Origin: Clavibacter phaseoli
GTDB lineage: Bacteria > Actinomycetota > Actinomycetes > Actinomycetales > Microbacteriaceae
DNA: 64,000 nt
Reading direction: 5' to 3'
NCBI RefSeq assembly: GCF_021922925.1
Contig: NZ_CP040787.1
Coordinates: 59,062 to 123,061 of the forward strand
Made by a program: the position numbers and the translations under genes. Below, piece after piece: positions 51,210 through 59,828 of this stretch; within the stretch, counting starts at the first letter, position 1; the number at the start of each line of letters is the position of its first letter. Under the pieces are notes generated by a model. The model saw nothing but the letters and a program-made list of their open reading frames with translations, was not told the origin of the DNA and ran no database searches.

Positions 51210-52289
51210 TCACCTGTCTTGCTGTGTCCGCTCGGTAGCGCGGTTCGCACCGCGGGCGCCCTTAGTCTGCGGGACGTTCACCTGGTGCCCCTGCACGGGT
51301 GCCTCGGACGCGGGTCGACCCTGGGCGACCTCGGCCCGCATGCGGACATCGACGGTCTCCTTCGGGATGCCCAGGCGACCGAGCTCGGCAGCCATCGCCG
51401 TGCGACGCTCGGCGCTGTCGTACTGGGCCTCCCCGGTGCTGCGCTCGACGTTCGCGCGCCCCTGGTCGGTAGCCGCGTTCACCTCCGCGCCGGCCTGAGC
51501 GGCCTGCTGCGGCGCGCTTTGCTCGGCGCCGACCTGTGCCGGGTCGCGGTGGAGCTGCGCCTGCGCACGGGCGTCCTCGGCGAGCTCACGGAGCTCGTCA
51601 GGGGTGCGGTCCGCGATGCCGCCGGCGTCGGCCTGGCCGTCGTACTCGCGCGCCTGGAGCTCGAGCTCCGCGGCGCGGTCGCTGCGGGTCGTGTCCGGGT
51701 TAGTGTCCGGCTCGGCGCCGATCGACTGGGCGTCGTTGCGCTCGGACGCGGCACGCGCGTCGAGGCGTGCGGCCTCATCGAGTGCGGCGCCGGCGAGGGC
51801 CGTCTCGACCGCGGCCTCGCCGCGACCGGACTTCTCCGCGGACGCCGCCGGCTGTTCAGCCTCAGCCTCGTTCCGCTCCCGCTGGAGAAGCGCCTGACGC
51901 ACCGCGTCGGGATTCGCTTGCGGGTCGGTGATGTCGATCCTGTAGCGCTCCTGGAACTCACGTCCGATGGTCTGCGCCGCTGCCTGCGCGCGCGGGTCGA
52001 GGTCCTTCCACTGCTGCGCGGTCTCGTGCATGGAGGCCTGCTCCTTGAGCGTCGAGCGCTCCCAGAACTCGGCACGCTCGACGACGGCGACCTTCGCCAC
52101 CGCGGCGTCGCGCTCGGCGCCGAAGCGGGCTTGGAGCTGCTTCACCTCGTGCTCAGATCGGCTCTGCGACTCACGTGCCGCCTGCTCGCGCGCGCGTGCG
52201 AGCCGGTCGGCCATCTGCGTTGCGACGGTGATTGCGACACGTGCTGCGCTGGACAGCTCGTCGTCGATGCCGTCTCCCTGGTCGGTCAT
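51210..52289 (-). CDS. Coiled-coil protein downstream of the MOBP relaxase (359 aa)
   Basis: Almost entirely charged helix: AARVAITVATQMADRLARARE, EHEVKQLQARFGAERDAAVA, then a middle part rich in Ala/Glu/Asp and a Gln-rich tail. No membrane segment or enzymatic motif. It starts 15 bp after the relaxase stop with GAAGGGGG upstream, so mobC, relaxase and this gene form one operon. The end (AELGRLGIPKETVDVRMRAE) has a conserved look. An accessory or structural role in relaxosome or plasmid mobilisation is inferred from position. Confidence 0.6.
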   Translation of the reverse strand: MTDQGDGIDDELSSAARVAITVATQMADRLARAREQAARESQSRSEHEVKQLQARFGAERDAAVAKVAVVERAEFWERSTLKEQASMHETAQQWKDLDPRAQAAAQTIGREFQERYRIDITDPQANPDAVRQALLQRERNEAEAEQPAASAEKSGRGEAAVETALAGAALDEAARLDARAASERNDAQSIGAEPDTNPDTTRSDRAAELELQAREYDGQADAGGIADRTPDELRELAEDARAQAQLHRDPAQVGAEQSAPQQAAQAGAEVNAATDQGRANVERSTGEAQYDSAERRTAMAAELGRLGIPKETVDVRMRAEVAQGRPASEAPVQGHQVNVPQTKGARGANRATERTQQDR

Positions 52290-52304
52290 GGTTCGTGCCC
52301 CCTT

Positions 52305-53975
52305 CTATCGTTCGGTGCCGTCACGCTTCGGCGTAGATGGTGCGCGTGTAGTCGGGACGTTGACAACGGGCTTAGGCGCCGGCGTGAGCTTGTTGGGAAC
52401 GGGCGACCCAATGCCCGCCGCGATCTCGGCACGCTGACGCCTCTGGCGCTGCTCCAGAGGCAGCGCGTCGAGAGCGTTCCGGTCGATCTGTGCCGCGTAG
52501 CTGTCGCGGATGACCGTGAGGCGCTGACGCATGACGATTGCGGTCGCATGTGCGGTGCGGGCGTCGCCGGTGGCCCTCACGGCCCGGAACACCGATTGCG
52601 TCGTTTGCGCGAGCTGGCGTAGCAGCAGAGCCTCGGCGGCCGCGTTCTTGCCCTTTTTCGCCTGCGCGAGGATCAGGGCGGTGGTGCCGGTCATTGACGG
52701 CATCTGTGGCGGCCGCGGCTTGCTCTCGTAGGCGCGGATCTGCGATGCGCGAGCAATCGTGCGGGAGGCGTCGGCGAGCGGACCGGGAGTCGGCTCCAGA
52801 CGGCGGGACCACGCGGCGTAGGCGCCCGCGGCGTCCTTTGCGACGTGCGCCCATGAGGCGTGGTCGTTGGGGTCGAGGCGAGCGATGTAGTCGTGCAGCC
52901 GGGACATGTCCTTGGTGTACATCTCGAACATCTCCGGCCGCATCTCGGCCTCTTCGCGGCCGGGCGCCGCGGGCTTGTACTGCCACGGGTTCTTCGCTGT
53001 GGCCTGCCACTCCGCGACGGCCGCGGTCGCAAACTCGGGGCTGTCGGGCCAGCTCTTCCGGAGCTCCGGGAGGGTCAAGTCGCGAGCAAGCCGCCCGCCG
53101 CCGTGCCAGACCACGGGCTGTCCCTTCTCAGGCCTCAGCGCCACGGAGTAGCCGGCAACCACGTCGTCGCGACCCGCGACATACCGGGGGCGGATGAGCA
53201 CGCCGTCGCGGCACACGCGGCGCACGAACTCGCCCTCATCCTGCGACGCACCGGCGGCCGCGCGGACGGTCCGCTCCAGGCGCTTCGCGTCGACCTCGAC
53301 CGCACCGCGACGGGTCGCGGACTCGCGCTCACCCGGACGCTCGCCGCGCTGCGCGACGGTGCGCTCCGCGTCGTGCAGCGGCCGCAGACCGTAGTCGCGC
53401 TCGAGCTCGCGACTGACCTGCTGCGAGAGGCGCTTGTCGTACGGCACGTGCGCCTTGGTACCGTCCTCCCGAACCAGGGACACGGCGATGTGGATGTGGT
53501 CGTTCCCGTTCTTCGACAGGCCGTGCCGCACCGCGACCCAGCGACAATCGGCCTTGCCGATGCCCTCGCCGGCGTAACCCATGCGGCGCACGAAGTCGGT
53601 CGCGATCTCGCCCCACTTGCCGTCGTCGAGCTGGCCCTCCTCGGCGCTCAGCGACAGGGAGCAGTGCCACACGTCCGCGCCGACCTTCTCCGTCATCGGC
53701 TTGCCCGTAGCCGGGTCCTTGACGCACTCCCCCGTCTCGGGATCCCGCACCTGCACGCTGCGCATGACCTCGACGCCGTAGACCTCCTTGGGAAGGTCCA
53801 GGTCGTGTGCGATCGCCAGCGCGGCAGCACGGTCGAGCTCGCTGTCACCGTGCATCGCCATGATCGACGCGGTGCCCGCAACGAGGTGCTGGTCAGTGTG
53901 CTCGTTCGCCCGGCCGTCGCCCGCGAGGTAGACCATCAGCCCGCCCATTCGGCTGCCGGTCACAACGTTCGGCAT
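52305..53975 (-). CDS. MOBP-type relaxase (mobilisation nuclease), 556 aa
   Basis: A VirD2/MobA-like nicking enzyme. The likely catalytic Tyr is near residue 16 (GGLMVYLAGDG). HCSLSLSAEEGQL parallels the motif II block, and VRHGLSKNGNDHIHIAVSLVREDG is motif III with the HxH metal ligands (DHIHIAV). The C-terminal half is helical and basic. The ATG at 53975 overlaps the mobC stop (TGATG); a GTG one codon earlier is also possible. This is a second relaxase family on the same element, unrelated to the MOBF protein at 40216. It may serve a formerly separate mobilisable plasmid. Confidence 0.88.
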   Translation of the reverse strand: MPNVVTGSRMGGLMVYLAGDGRANEHTDQHLVAGTASIMAMHGDSELDRAAALAIAHDLDLPKEVYGVEVMRSVQVRDPETGECVKDPATGKPMTEKVGADVWHCSLSLSAEEGQLDDGKWGEIATDFVRRMGYAGEGIGKADCRWVAVRHGLSKNGNDHIHIAVSLVREDGTKAHVPYDKRLSQQVSRELERDYGLRPLHDAERTVAQRGERPGERESATRRGAVEVDAKRLERTVRAAAGASQDEGEFVRRVCRDGVLIRPRYVAGRDDVVAGYSVALRPEKGQPVVWHGGGRLARDLTLPELRKSWPDSPEFATAAVAEWQATAKNPWQYKPAAPGREEAEMRPEMFEMYTKDMSRLHDYIARLDPNDHASWAHVAKDAAGAYAAWSRRLEPTPGPLADASRTIARASQIRAYESKPRPPQMPSMTGTTALILAQAKKGKNAAAEALLLRQLAQTTQSVFRAVRATGDARTAHATAIVMRQRLTVIRDSYAAQIDRNALDALPLEQRQRRQRAEIAAGIGSPVPNKLTPAPKPVVNVPTTRAPSTPKRDGTER

Positions 53976-54373
53976 CACAGGCCAGCCACCCGCCTCACAG
54001 CGGCTTCGACCTGCGGCACGAGCTTCCGGTACTCCGCCGTCACCTCACGCGCCTCCTCCGGGAAGCGACGCTCCTCGTTCGCGTACCGGGCGAGCTGGTT
54101 GACGTTGTTGGCGATGTTCCCCAGGAGCGACTGAACCTTGAACAGGCCGGCCGCTGCCTGCTTCCACTCGGTGTCCGTTCGGATCTGCGCGTTCAACGCC
54201 GACTCGAAGAGGAGCCGCGGAACCGTAACGCCCTGGACCGCGGCACGAGCGCGGAGCTGCGCGTCCTCTTCCGGCGTCACATAGACCCGGTACGACTTCT
54301 CCCGCTTGACCTCGCCATCAACGTTGGCGCGACGCTTCCGACCGAACAGGCGGGGGCGATCCTCATCGGTCAT
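53975..54373 (-). CDS. MobC-like relaxosome accessory protein (132 aa)
   Basis: An N-terminal basic stretch and a ribbon-helix-helix-like segment (KSYRVYVTPEEDAQLRARAAVQGVTVPRLLFESAL, about 26-60) are followed by the MobC signature helix (LFKVQSLLGNIANNVNQLARYANEERRF). Such proteins bind oriT and help the MOBP relaxase melt and nick it. GGGGGAG precedes the ATG. Overlap with the relaxase start indicates coupled translation. The oriT candidate lies directly upstream. Confidence 0.85.
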   Translation of the reverse strand: MTDEDRPRLFGRKRRANVDGEVKREKSYRVYVTPEEDAQLRARAAVQGVTVPRLLFESALNAQIRTDTEWKQAAAGLFKVQSLLGNIANNVNQLARYANEERRFPEEAREVTAEYRKLVPQVEAAVRRVAGL

Positions 54374-54482
54374 CGACTCCCCCGTTCTCGTCTCTCAGGC
54401 CCAGCGCAGCGAACCCGCGACGGCGGGGACCATACGGCCAAGTATGCAGCCGCCGGCCGCGCAGCGGAAGGCCGGCAAGTCA

Positions 54483-54594
54483 TTTACCACCGGTAAACGG
54501 ACAGCTTGCTCCACGAGCGCGTGCCACAAGCACGTCGCGGTGGTGCTCGGGCCTGGCGCTACCGGAGCTGTCGTCGGGGGTAGTGCGGACACTA
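54483..54594. other. Candidate oriT for the MOBP relaxase
   Basis: In the gap between mobC and a divergent small gene are TTTACC-acc-GGTAAA (54483-54497), GTGC-cacaa-GCAC (54521-54533, nested in GCTTG/CAAGC arms) and TAGTG-cgga-CACTA (54581-54594). A series of short inverted repeats upstream of mobC is the usual oriT layout for MOBP systems. The nick site cannot be pinned down by eye. Some repeats may be operators for mobC. Confidence 0.5.
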
Positions 54595-54616
54595 AGTGGC
54601 GGCTAGCCTGACAGGC

Positions 54617-54946
54617 ATGACAGACGCACCGGCCACCCCCGACGAAGCAGCCCGACGAGCACGCGAAATCCTGGAGCGGGACGTCGACCGCCGCGTGAAC
54701 GTCGTCGTCGCCCTCACCAGTGCCGCGAACGAAAGTGACGCCGCCGAGGAGCGCGCGAAAGAAGCTCGGGCGACCCACGAGCGCGCATGGTCGGCTGCAC
54801 TGACGGCCGGCTGGAGCGAGAAGGATCTGCGCGCGACCGGAGCACGCGCACCCGGATCCACAGCACGACCCAAGCGCCGAACCCGTACCAGTACGGCGGC
54901 ACAGACAGAGGTGCGTCCGACCGAGGAGCAGCATGACTCCCAGTAG
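54617..54946 (+). CDS. Small charged helical protein beside the MOBP oriT (109 aa)
   Basis: From ATG 54617 (MTDAPATPDEAARRAREILE). Mostly amphipathic helix (VVALTSAANESDAAEERAKE, ARATHERAWSAALTAGWSEKDL) with a basic, disordered tail (PKRRTRTSTAAQ). No enzyme motif. The build (charged helix, then a short SxKDL turn, then tail) and position recall the 44367 protein beside the other oriT, though clear homology is not evident by eye. Probably an accessory or regulator of mobilisation. Followed by a strong terminator. Confidence 0.55.
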   Translation: MTDAPATPDEAARRAREILERDVDRRVNVVVALTSAANESDAAEERAKEARATHERAWSAALTAGWSEKDLRATGARAPGSTARPKRRTRTSTAAQTEVRPTEEQHDSQ

Positions 54947-54972
54947 CGCCCACACACATACCGCTGCACACA

Positions 54973-55008
54973 AAGGGCCCCCGCCGACACTCGTCGACGG
55001 GGGCCCTT
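54973..55008. terminator. Strong bidirectional hairpin terminator
   Basis: AAGGGCCCCCG (54973-54983) pairs perfectly with CGGGGGCCCTT (54998-55008), with an inner GAC/GTC extension. It lies between convergent genes (ending at 54946 and 55020), so it can serve both. Confidence 0.8.
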
Positions 55009-55019
55009 ACGCTGCTACC

Positions 55020-55796
55020 TCAGCCGAGCCGAGGGTCCCTGAGCTCGATCGTGCTCCGCACTCCCAACTGGTCTGCCATGCGTGTTAGGAATTCTTCGTT
55101 GGGTCTACCGGGGCGTATGTAATCCCACGCAATGAGTGCCTGTAGCAGCACGCCACTAGCGACCCTGAGCCATGACGCCGCCGCAGGATGCGCGGGGTAC
55201 GGCAGGAACGCCACCCCATCTTGCGAGCGAGGATCACTCTTTGTGTAGAGGTCAGCTATACCGACACCCGCGTGGCTCATGGCGGACGCGATGCGGTAGT
55301 GGACGTACACGCTCTCCGTCCCGGCTAGGGCGTTCACCCGCTGATCGAAGTTCCACTTTTTCGGCGTGCCCAGGGCCCCGGTCAGGATCTTTAACTCGCC
55401 TGTGCGCTCCGCTAGCGCGAGGTCCTCAGGTCGGAGCTCCATCACCCCTTTGATCGTCGTGGCACGTTCGCCCGCGCCGGCACTCACAAATGACTTCCAC
55501 CCGTCAGGAGTGACGACGAGCCAGGCCGCCGTGATGGCGTCTTCGATCAGTGTCCTGATGAGCGGGACGGCTGGAACAGGAAGGCTGGCTTCGTACAACA
55601 GCAGTACCGCTTTCGCGCACTCCACCGCGTGCGCCGTTGAGCTGTAGACGGCGATGGGAACGACCTTGTGTGAGAGATCCGCGCGGGTCGTGACCATTGG
55701 GTCACCCAGCTCGCGCTCCCACATGTCGATGAGATCCCGGAGGACCTGTCTATGGTTCAGCGGGCGCCCGGTCATGGCCGCAGGATACGTCGTCAC
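55020..55796 (-). CDS. DUF5677-like helical protein (258 aa)
   Basis: A predicted all-helical soluble protein. The segment VYSSTAHAVECAKAVLLLYE followed by PLIRTLIEDAITAAWLVV is the recognisable block of the DUF5677 group (R-x-L-x-E plus aromatic). HYRIASAMSHAGVGIADLY and a further amphipathic helix before the C-terminus complete it. No active site can be named. Members occur scattered on mobile DNA and are sometimes suspected of defence roles, but nothing here shows it. It stands alone behind a terminator. Confidence 0.55.
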   Translation of the reverse strand: MTTYPAAMTGRPLNHRQVLRDLIDMWERELGDPMVTTRADLSHKVVPIAVYSSTAHAVECAKAVLLLYEASLPVPAVPLIRTLIEDAITAAWLVVTPDGWKSFVSAGAGERATTIKGVMELRPEDLALAERTGELKILTGALGTPKKWNFDQRVNALAGTESVYVHYRIASAMSHAGVGIADLYTKSDPRSQDGVAFLPYPAHPAAASWLRVASGVLLQALIAWDYIRPGRPNEEFLTRMADQLGVRSTIELRDPRLG

Positions 55797-55981
55797 GTCG
55801 TGTCCACCAGGGGATCCCTATCCGGACGCATCTCGCGCTCGGCCACCTAACCCCGATAGGCGCCGCAGGGGCCGGTTGCACACCACTCACTCTCCCCCGT
55901 CGGCATGCTCAATCACGTTCCCCACGAGCTCGACCAGCGCGCCACACCCCAGGTCATCTACGCACTCGTCCGACGCCAGGG

Positions 55982-57346
55982 TCAGGCTCCGCGTGATCGC
56001 AGGAACGGCATGGGCGAGGTGGCTACGCCGCCCTGCCGGATCTCGAAGTGCAGGTGGCAGCCGGTGGAGAGCCCGGCGTTGCCGACGGCCCCGATCTGCT
56101 GGCCCGCCTGCACGGTCTGGCCCGTGCGCACCATCACGCCGTAGGAGTACATGTGGCCGTACACGCTCGTCACGCCGCCCCCGTGGTTCAGGGTGATCGC
56201 GTTGCCGAAGCCGCTGGCTCCGCCGGCGAATTGCACCGTGCCGGCCGCCGCCGCGTAGATCGGAGTGCCGCAGCCCGCACCGAAGTCGTCCCCCGCGTGC
56301 AGCCGCCAGTAGCCGAGAACCGGGTGCAGGCGCATGCCGTAGGACTGGTACGACCCGTAGCTGCGAATGGGCATCGTCCAGCCCGAGCTGGAGGTCTGGC
56401 CGCTCGAGGCCGGAGGCCGAGGTGCGTTCGCGGGAGGACGCGCGCCGGCATTCGCCGCGGCCGCCCGGGCTGCGGCAGCCGCGCGCGCCTCCGCCTGCTT
56501 GCGTGCTTCCTCGGCGGCAGCTTCCTGGCGCTTCCGCTCACCGATGGCGTAGCCCTCCTCGACGGAGATGCGCGAGTCGCGCAGCGTGGTGAGCTGCGCG
56601 GAGAGCTCGGCGCCGCGCGCCTGCTGCTCGGCTAGCGCTTGATCCGCACGTGCCTGCGCCGCGGACGCCTCCTGCAACGCCGCCTCAGCAGCGGCGGCGA
56701 GGCCGGTGAGCGCATCCTTGGCCACGGCGGCCTGCTTGCCGAGCGACTCGGCCGACCTGGCCGTGGTGACGGCACTGGCGAAGGCGATGTCCTGCCGGTC
56801 GGCGAGCTTGGTCGCTGTACCCAACCGACCAAGGAGAGCTTCGATCTCGTCTCCACTGGTGAACAGACGAAGACTCATGTCGCCGCCTCCGCCGCTGCGA
56901 GCGAGCTGCGCGACGAACTGACCCACGCGCTGCCGAGCTTCGTCGGCCTCGGCCTGCGCGTTCTCGGCCTTGCCCTCGAGCGCCTCGAGCTTCCCGGTCG
57001 CCTCGTCGACAGCGTCGATCGCGGCCTGGTGCTCGTCGGCGCGCTGAAGCGCGACCGCGTTCGCTGCCTCGACCTCGGAGGCGAGGCCGGAGATGAGCGA
57101 GGTAATGCGGGTGACCTGGTCAGCCGTGGCCTGCTCGCTGCTGCGTGCCGCCTGCACCTCGGACCACGTCGGGTAGTCCTCCGCCGCCTGCGCCGACGGG
57201 ACGCCGAGGCCGAGCAGGAGACCAGTCGCCGCCAGCACGGCGGCCATCCGCATGCGCAGAACGGAGGGAGCTGAGCGTCCGCCAGGTCCAGCCCTCCACG
57301 CTTCTCCGCTAGGGGACGGAGTACCGGACTCCTGTGGATTCGTCAT
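55982..57346 (-). CDS. Secreted M23-family peptidase with coiled coil (454 aa)
   Basis: The ATG at 57346 overlaps the stop of the upstream M23 gene (ATGA), so the two are coupled. A signal peptide (MRMAAVLAATGLLLGLGVPS, ending near AQAAED) is followed by a long Ala/Glu-rich coiled coil (about 60-300), an EnvC/FtsEX-partner or phage-tail-lysin-like build. The C-terminal lysostaphin-type domain has HAGDDFGAGCGTPIYA (HxxxD zinc ligands) and CHLHFEIRQGG (HxH). A peptidoglycan endopeptidase acting in the wall. On a conjugative element it may help local wall opening; it could also be ordinary cell-wall maintenance. Confidence 0.88.
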   Translation of the reverse strand: MTNPQESGTPSPSGEAWRAGPGGRSAPSVLRMRMAAVLAATGLLLGLGVPSAQAAEDYPTWSEVQAARSSEQATADQVTRITSLISGLASEVEAANAVALQRADEHQAAIDAVDEATGKLEALEGKAENAQAEADEARQRVGQFVAQLARSGGGGDMSLRLFTSGDEIEALLGRLGTATKLADRQDIAFASAVTTARSAESLGKQAAVAKDALTGLAAAAEAALQEASAAQARADQALAEQQARGAELSAQLTTLRDSRISVEEGYAIGERKRQEAAAEEARKQAEARAAAAARAAAANAGARPPANAPRPPASSGQTSSSGWTMPIRSYGSYQSYGMRLHPVLGYWRLHAGDDFGAGCGTPIYAAAAGTVQFAGGASGFGNAITLNHGGGVTSVYGHMYSYGVMVRTGQTVQAGQQIGAVGNAGLSTGCHLHFEIRQGGVATSPMPFLRSRGA

Positions 57347-58290
57347 CGCACGTTGCGTACGAGCCACGCGTACGGGTCGACGCGGGTGGCTCCGACTGCG
57401 ATCTCGAAGTGGAGGTGCGGGCCGGTGCTCGCACCGGTCGTCCCGACACGGCCGACAGGGTCCCCGGCTGTGACGGCTTGTCCGACTGTGAGAGGAACGG
57501 ACCCGAACTGCATGTGCGCGTACGTGCTGGTGATGCTGGTGCCGTCGATCTGGTGCTCGATGACGACGTGCACGCCGAGCCCGCTGTTGGAGCTCACCAC
57601 ACGACGCACCACACCGTCGGCCACGGCCTGGATGGCCGCGCCGTTGCCCGGGTCAAAGTCCAGGCCCATGTGCTGGGAGGAGCAGCCAGAGCAGGGAGAG
57701 ATGCGCGGGCCGAAACCGCTCGAGATCCGCATCGACGACGGGACCGGCCAGAGGACCTGACCGCTTGCCGCGACGCCGCCGAGGACGAGCGACGACGCTG
57801 CACCCGTCGCTCCCCCGGCTGCTTTCACGGGTGCGACGGGCGGCGGGGGCGGCGGAGGCGGCGGCGCGATCGACGTGAATGCCGATTCAGTGATGACGCT
57901 CGTCGTCGCGCCCTCAACCTGCAACGCCTGGACCTCGCCTGCCGCCGGCTCCTGCATGACGATGGCAGCGCCGACCGTCTCATGAGGAACCGCGTACGCC
58001 GGCAGGCCGTAGGTGACGGCGAGAGCGCCGGCCGCGAGCATGGCCGCCGCCGCCGCACGCACGGGGTTCGCGGCCGGGCCGGTTCGTGCTGCGTGAGCGG
58101 AACCGGGGATCAGGGTGAAGGCGTGCGAGCGGCGTCGAGCCTCTTCCCGTCGTGTCAGTGCAGGCCTCTGCACCGGGACCCGGGCTGCGTGCTCGTAAGT
58201 CGAGCGGCGCGTGGTGCCGGTCCGGGCGCTACGCCTTCCGTGCAAACGGGCAGTGGGTGTGGGCGTGGTGGGGGGTGTTTCGTGGAGCAA
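57343..58290 (-). CDS. M23-family peptidase with polyproline linker (315 aa)
   Basis: A long basic N-terminus precedes a single membrane or signal helix (AAAAAMLAAGALAVTYGLPAYA, about 78-100). A linker with nine consecutive prolines (APPPPPPPPPVAP, about 140-152) leads to an M23 domain: SGFGPRISPCSGCSSQHMGLDF supplies the first zinc ligands (HMGLD) and TGPHLHFEIAVG the HxH. Active-site residues are complete. Coupled by overlap to the second M23 gene. Likely a cell-wall endopeptidase anchored at the membrane. Two adjacent, dissimilar M23 enzymes suggest a dedicated wall-remodelling pair. Confidence 0.85.
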   Translation of the reverse strand: MLHETPPTTPTPTARLHGRRSARTGTTRRSTYEHAARVPVQRPALTRREEARRRSHAFTLIPGSAHAARTGPAANPVRAAAAAMLAAGALAVTYGLPAYAVPHETVGAAIVMQEPAAGEVQALQVEGATTSVITESAFTSIAPPPPPPPPPVAPVKAAGGATGAASSLVLGGVAASGQVLWPVPSSMRISSGFGPRISPCSGCSSQHMGLDFDPGNGAAIQAVADGVVRRVVSSNSGLGVHVVIEHQIDGTSITSTYAHMQFGSVPLTVGQAVTAGDPVGRVGTTGASTGPHLHFEIAVGATRVDPYAWLVRNVR

Positions 58291-58645
58291 GTGCAGCCTT
58301 TCTCAGGCGGGCGGCATCTCACGAGGACAGTGATCGACCTCGGAGCGCTGGATGAGTGGGGGCTTTCGCGCAGTCAGATGCGCGGGCGGGTGATCTCGTT
58401 CTGCGGGGTGGCGGTGATGCTCTTGCCCAGCAGGACGGCGTTCAGGTGCGGTCCGCCTCAGCGATCTCGATCGCGGTGATGCGGAGCTTGACCGTGGAGA
58501 TGATGTACGACGCTCGGCGCCGACGCGTCTCGCTGCGGCGAGCCCGGAAGCTGACCGGATGGCGACGCCTGCGCGGCAGGAGGCGCGAGGAGAACTCGTG
58601 GTCGAGGAACAGCGCCCGGTCTTCGGACGCGTGATGCCGGACGTT
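58291..58645. other. Gene-poor gap before the copper cassette
   Basis: About 355 bp with no convincing gene. Short frames exist on both strands without ribosome sites or domains. No clear operator or hairpin is seen; the promoter for the M23 pair must be near 58300. Confidence 0.4.
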
Positions 58646-59128
58646 CTAGATGCGGGAGACGGACAGCTGGGTGAGGCTCGGAGGCGTACGCCAGCCCACG
58701 CCTGATGATGCGGGTCCCCGTGTAGTGGGGTTTCGCAGCTGCAACCGCACGAAGCGTTCGGCTCCCATGATCATGAGAGCTGCGAACGCGGCAACGAGGA
58801 GGCCGAACAGGGACGCGGCGATCGCGATGGTCGCCGCCGGGCTCTGGAGCGGGGCCTCGGCCAGGGGTACTTCCGCACCCACCGAAGCCACGTCAACGAA
58901 CATGGACGGTCGGGTATCCCCGACACCATGACCGTCGGCCACACCGTGCAGATCGGTCACCGCGTGCGCGTGATCCAACGCGCTGCCGGCATCACGTGAA
59001 CCGGTCGTCGCGCTCATCGCGAGGAGTCCGACAACGACCGACACGAGCAGCAACAGGGGCAGCAGAAGCTGCGCCAGCCGCCATCCGGTGCCGTGGTCGT
59101 TGAGGGGTCGGAGAGACATGGCGAACAC
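58646..59128 (-). CDS. DUF6153-like two-helix membrane protein of the copper cassette
   Basis: About 160 residues from the GTG at 59128 (AGGAG four nt upstream; ATG 59119 is an alternative). Helix 1 is LAQLLLPLLLLVSVVVGLLA, then a His-rich outer segment (DHAHAVTDLHGVADGHGVG), then helix 2 (TIAIAASLFGLLVAAFAALMIMG), and a cytoplasmic tail ending LTQLSVSRI. The similar 59829 protein ends LTVLSISRI, so the two are paralogues. His clusters between helices suit copper binding. It diverges from the copZ-like gene across the CsoR-type operator and may share its control. The family name is my best match, not certain. Confidence 0.6.
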   Translation of the reverse strand: MFAMSLRPLNDHGTGWRLAQLLLPLLLLVSVVVGLLAMSATTGSRDAGSALDHAHAVTDLHGVADGHGVGDTRPSMFVDVASVGAEVPLAEAPLQSPAATIAIAASLFGLLVAAFAALMIMGAERFVRLQLRNPTTRGPASSGVGWRTPPSLTQLSVSRI

Positions 59129-59357
59129 GCTTCTCCTCTCCTGCCGCGGGCAACGACAGCCTGACGTTACCTGATTGTGATGGAGTTGTCGCCTTGCGGC
59201 GGATGCGAGGGAGGCTCCTGAGCCTCTGGGGTGTCGCATCCGCACGCTGCATTCGGCAGTCCGCGTCTCGCCGACACGATCGGTGTTCCGTCACCCCCAC
59301 CAGCAGCGCCGGCGATCCTGACCCGTACCTGAGGACCCACGTGGAGCTCAGGTGCAG

Positions 59358-59374
59358 ATACCCTCCCGGGGTAT
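59358..59374 (+). promoter_or_regulatory. CsoR-type copper operator overlapping a -10 element
   Basis: ATACCCTCCCGGGGTAT has the ATACCC/GGGTAT arms and G/C-rich centre of actinobacterial CsoR operators. A TATAAA -10-like hexamer starts inside its right arm (59372). It lies 40 bp before the copZ-like start. No csoR gene is in the window, so the repressor would be encoded elsewhere. Confidence 0.7.
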
Positions 59375-59413
59375 AAATTGGAGAGCATCTCGTTGATCCC
59401 GGAAGGCAACACC

Positions 59414-59758
59414 ATGACGATCTCGACCCGTCCCCTGCTCCCCATGGCCTCGGACGCGTCGGCCTGCGCGTGCTGCGCGGCGCCTGACACCGCTGAGCAC
59501 TCTGCGGCGGATTCCGAGCTCGCCTCCTCGAGCTCGCAGATCACGTCGGCCTTCGGCGTGACGGGGATGACCTGCGCGCACTGCGTTTCCACCGTGACCC
59601 AGGCCCTGGAGGAGATCCCCGGCGTCGACGAGGTGCGGGTGTCCCTCGCAGCCGGCGGAACCTCCACGGTCGACGTGGTGGGCGCAGGAAGCATTGACCC
59701 GGCCGTGGTCGCTGCCACCATTGAGCGTGCCGGCTACACCCTGGCGCCTGCCAGCTGA
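59414..59758 (+). CDS. CopZ-like heavy-metal-associated chaperone (114 aa)
   Basis: The ATG at 59414 has GGAAGGC upstream. The N-terminal ~45 residues carry a CACCAAPD cluster, unusual for CopZ and a possible second metal site. The HMA domain (about 48-114) reads SAFGVTGMTCAHCVSTVTQALEEIPGV with the MTCAHC Cu(I) motif and ends in IERAGYTL. It would carry copper to the P-type ATPase or buffer it. It follows directly after the CsoR-type operator and opens a plus-strand run of copper genes. Confidence 0.88.
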   Translation: MTISTRPLLPMASDASACACCAAPDTAEHSAADSELASSSSQITSAFGVTGMTCAHCVSTVTQALEEIPGVDEVRVSLAAGGTSTVDVVGAGSIDPAVVAATIERAGYTLAPAS

Positions 59759-59828
59759 ACCGACCACTCGAAGGCCCGTCGCCGGTCTTCGCCCGTTCCC
59801 ACTGACGATCTGCGAGGAGGGCAGGACC

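Noticed and set aside
58356..58634. Possible small gene before the copper cassette
   Set aside because: Arg-rich, no ribosome site, no conserved look on either strand.
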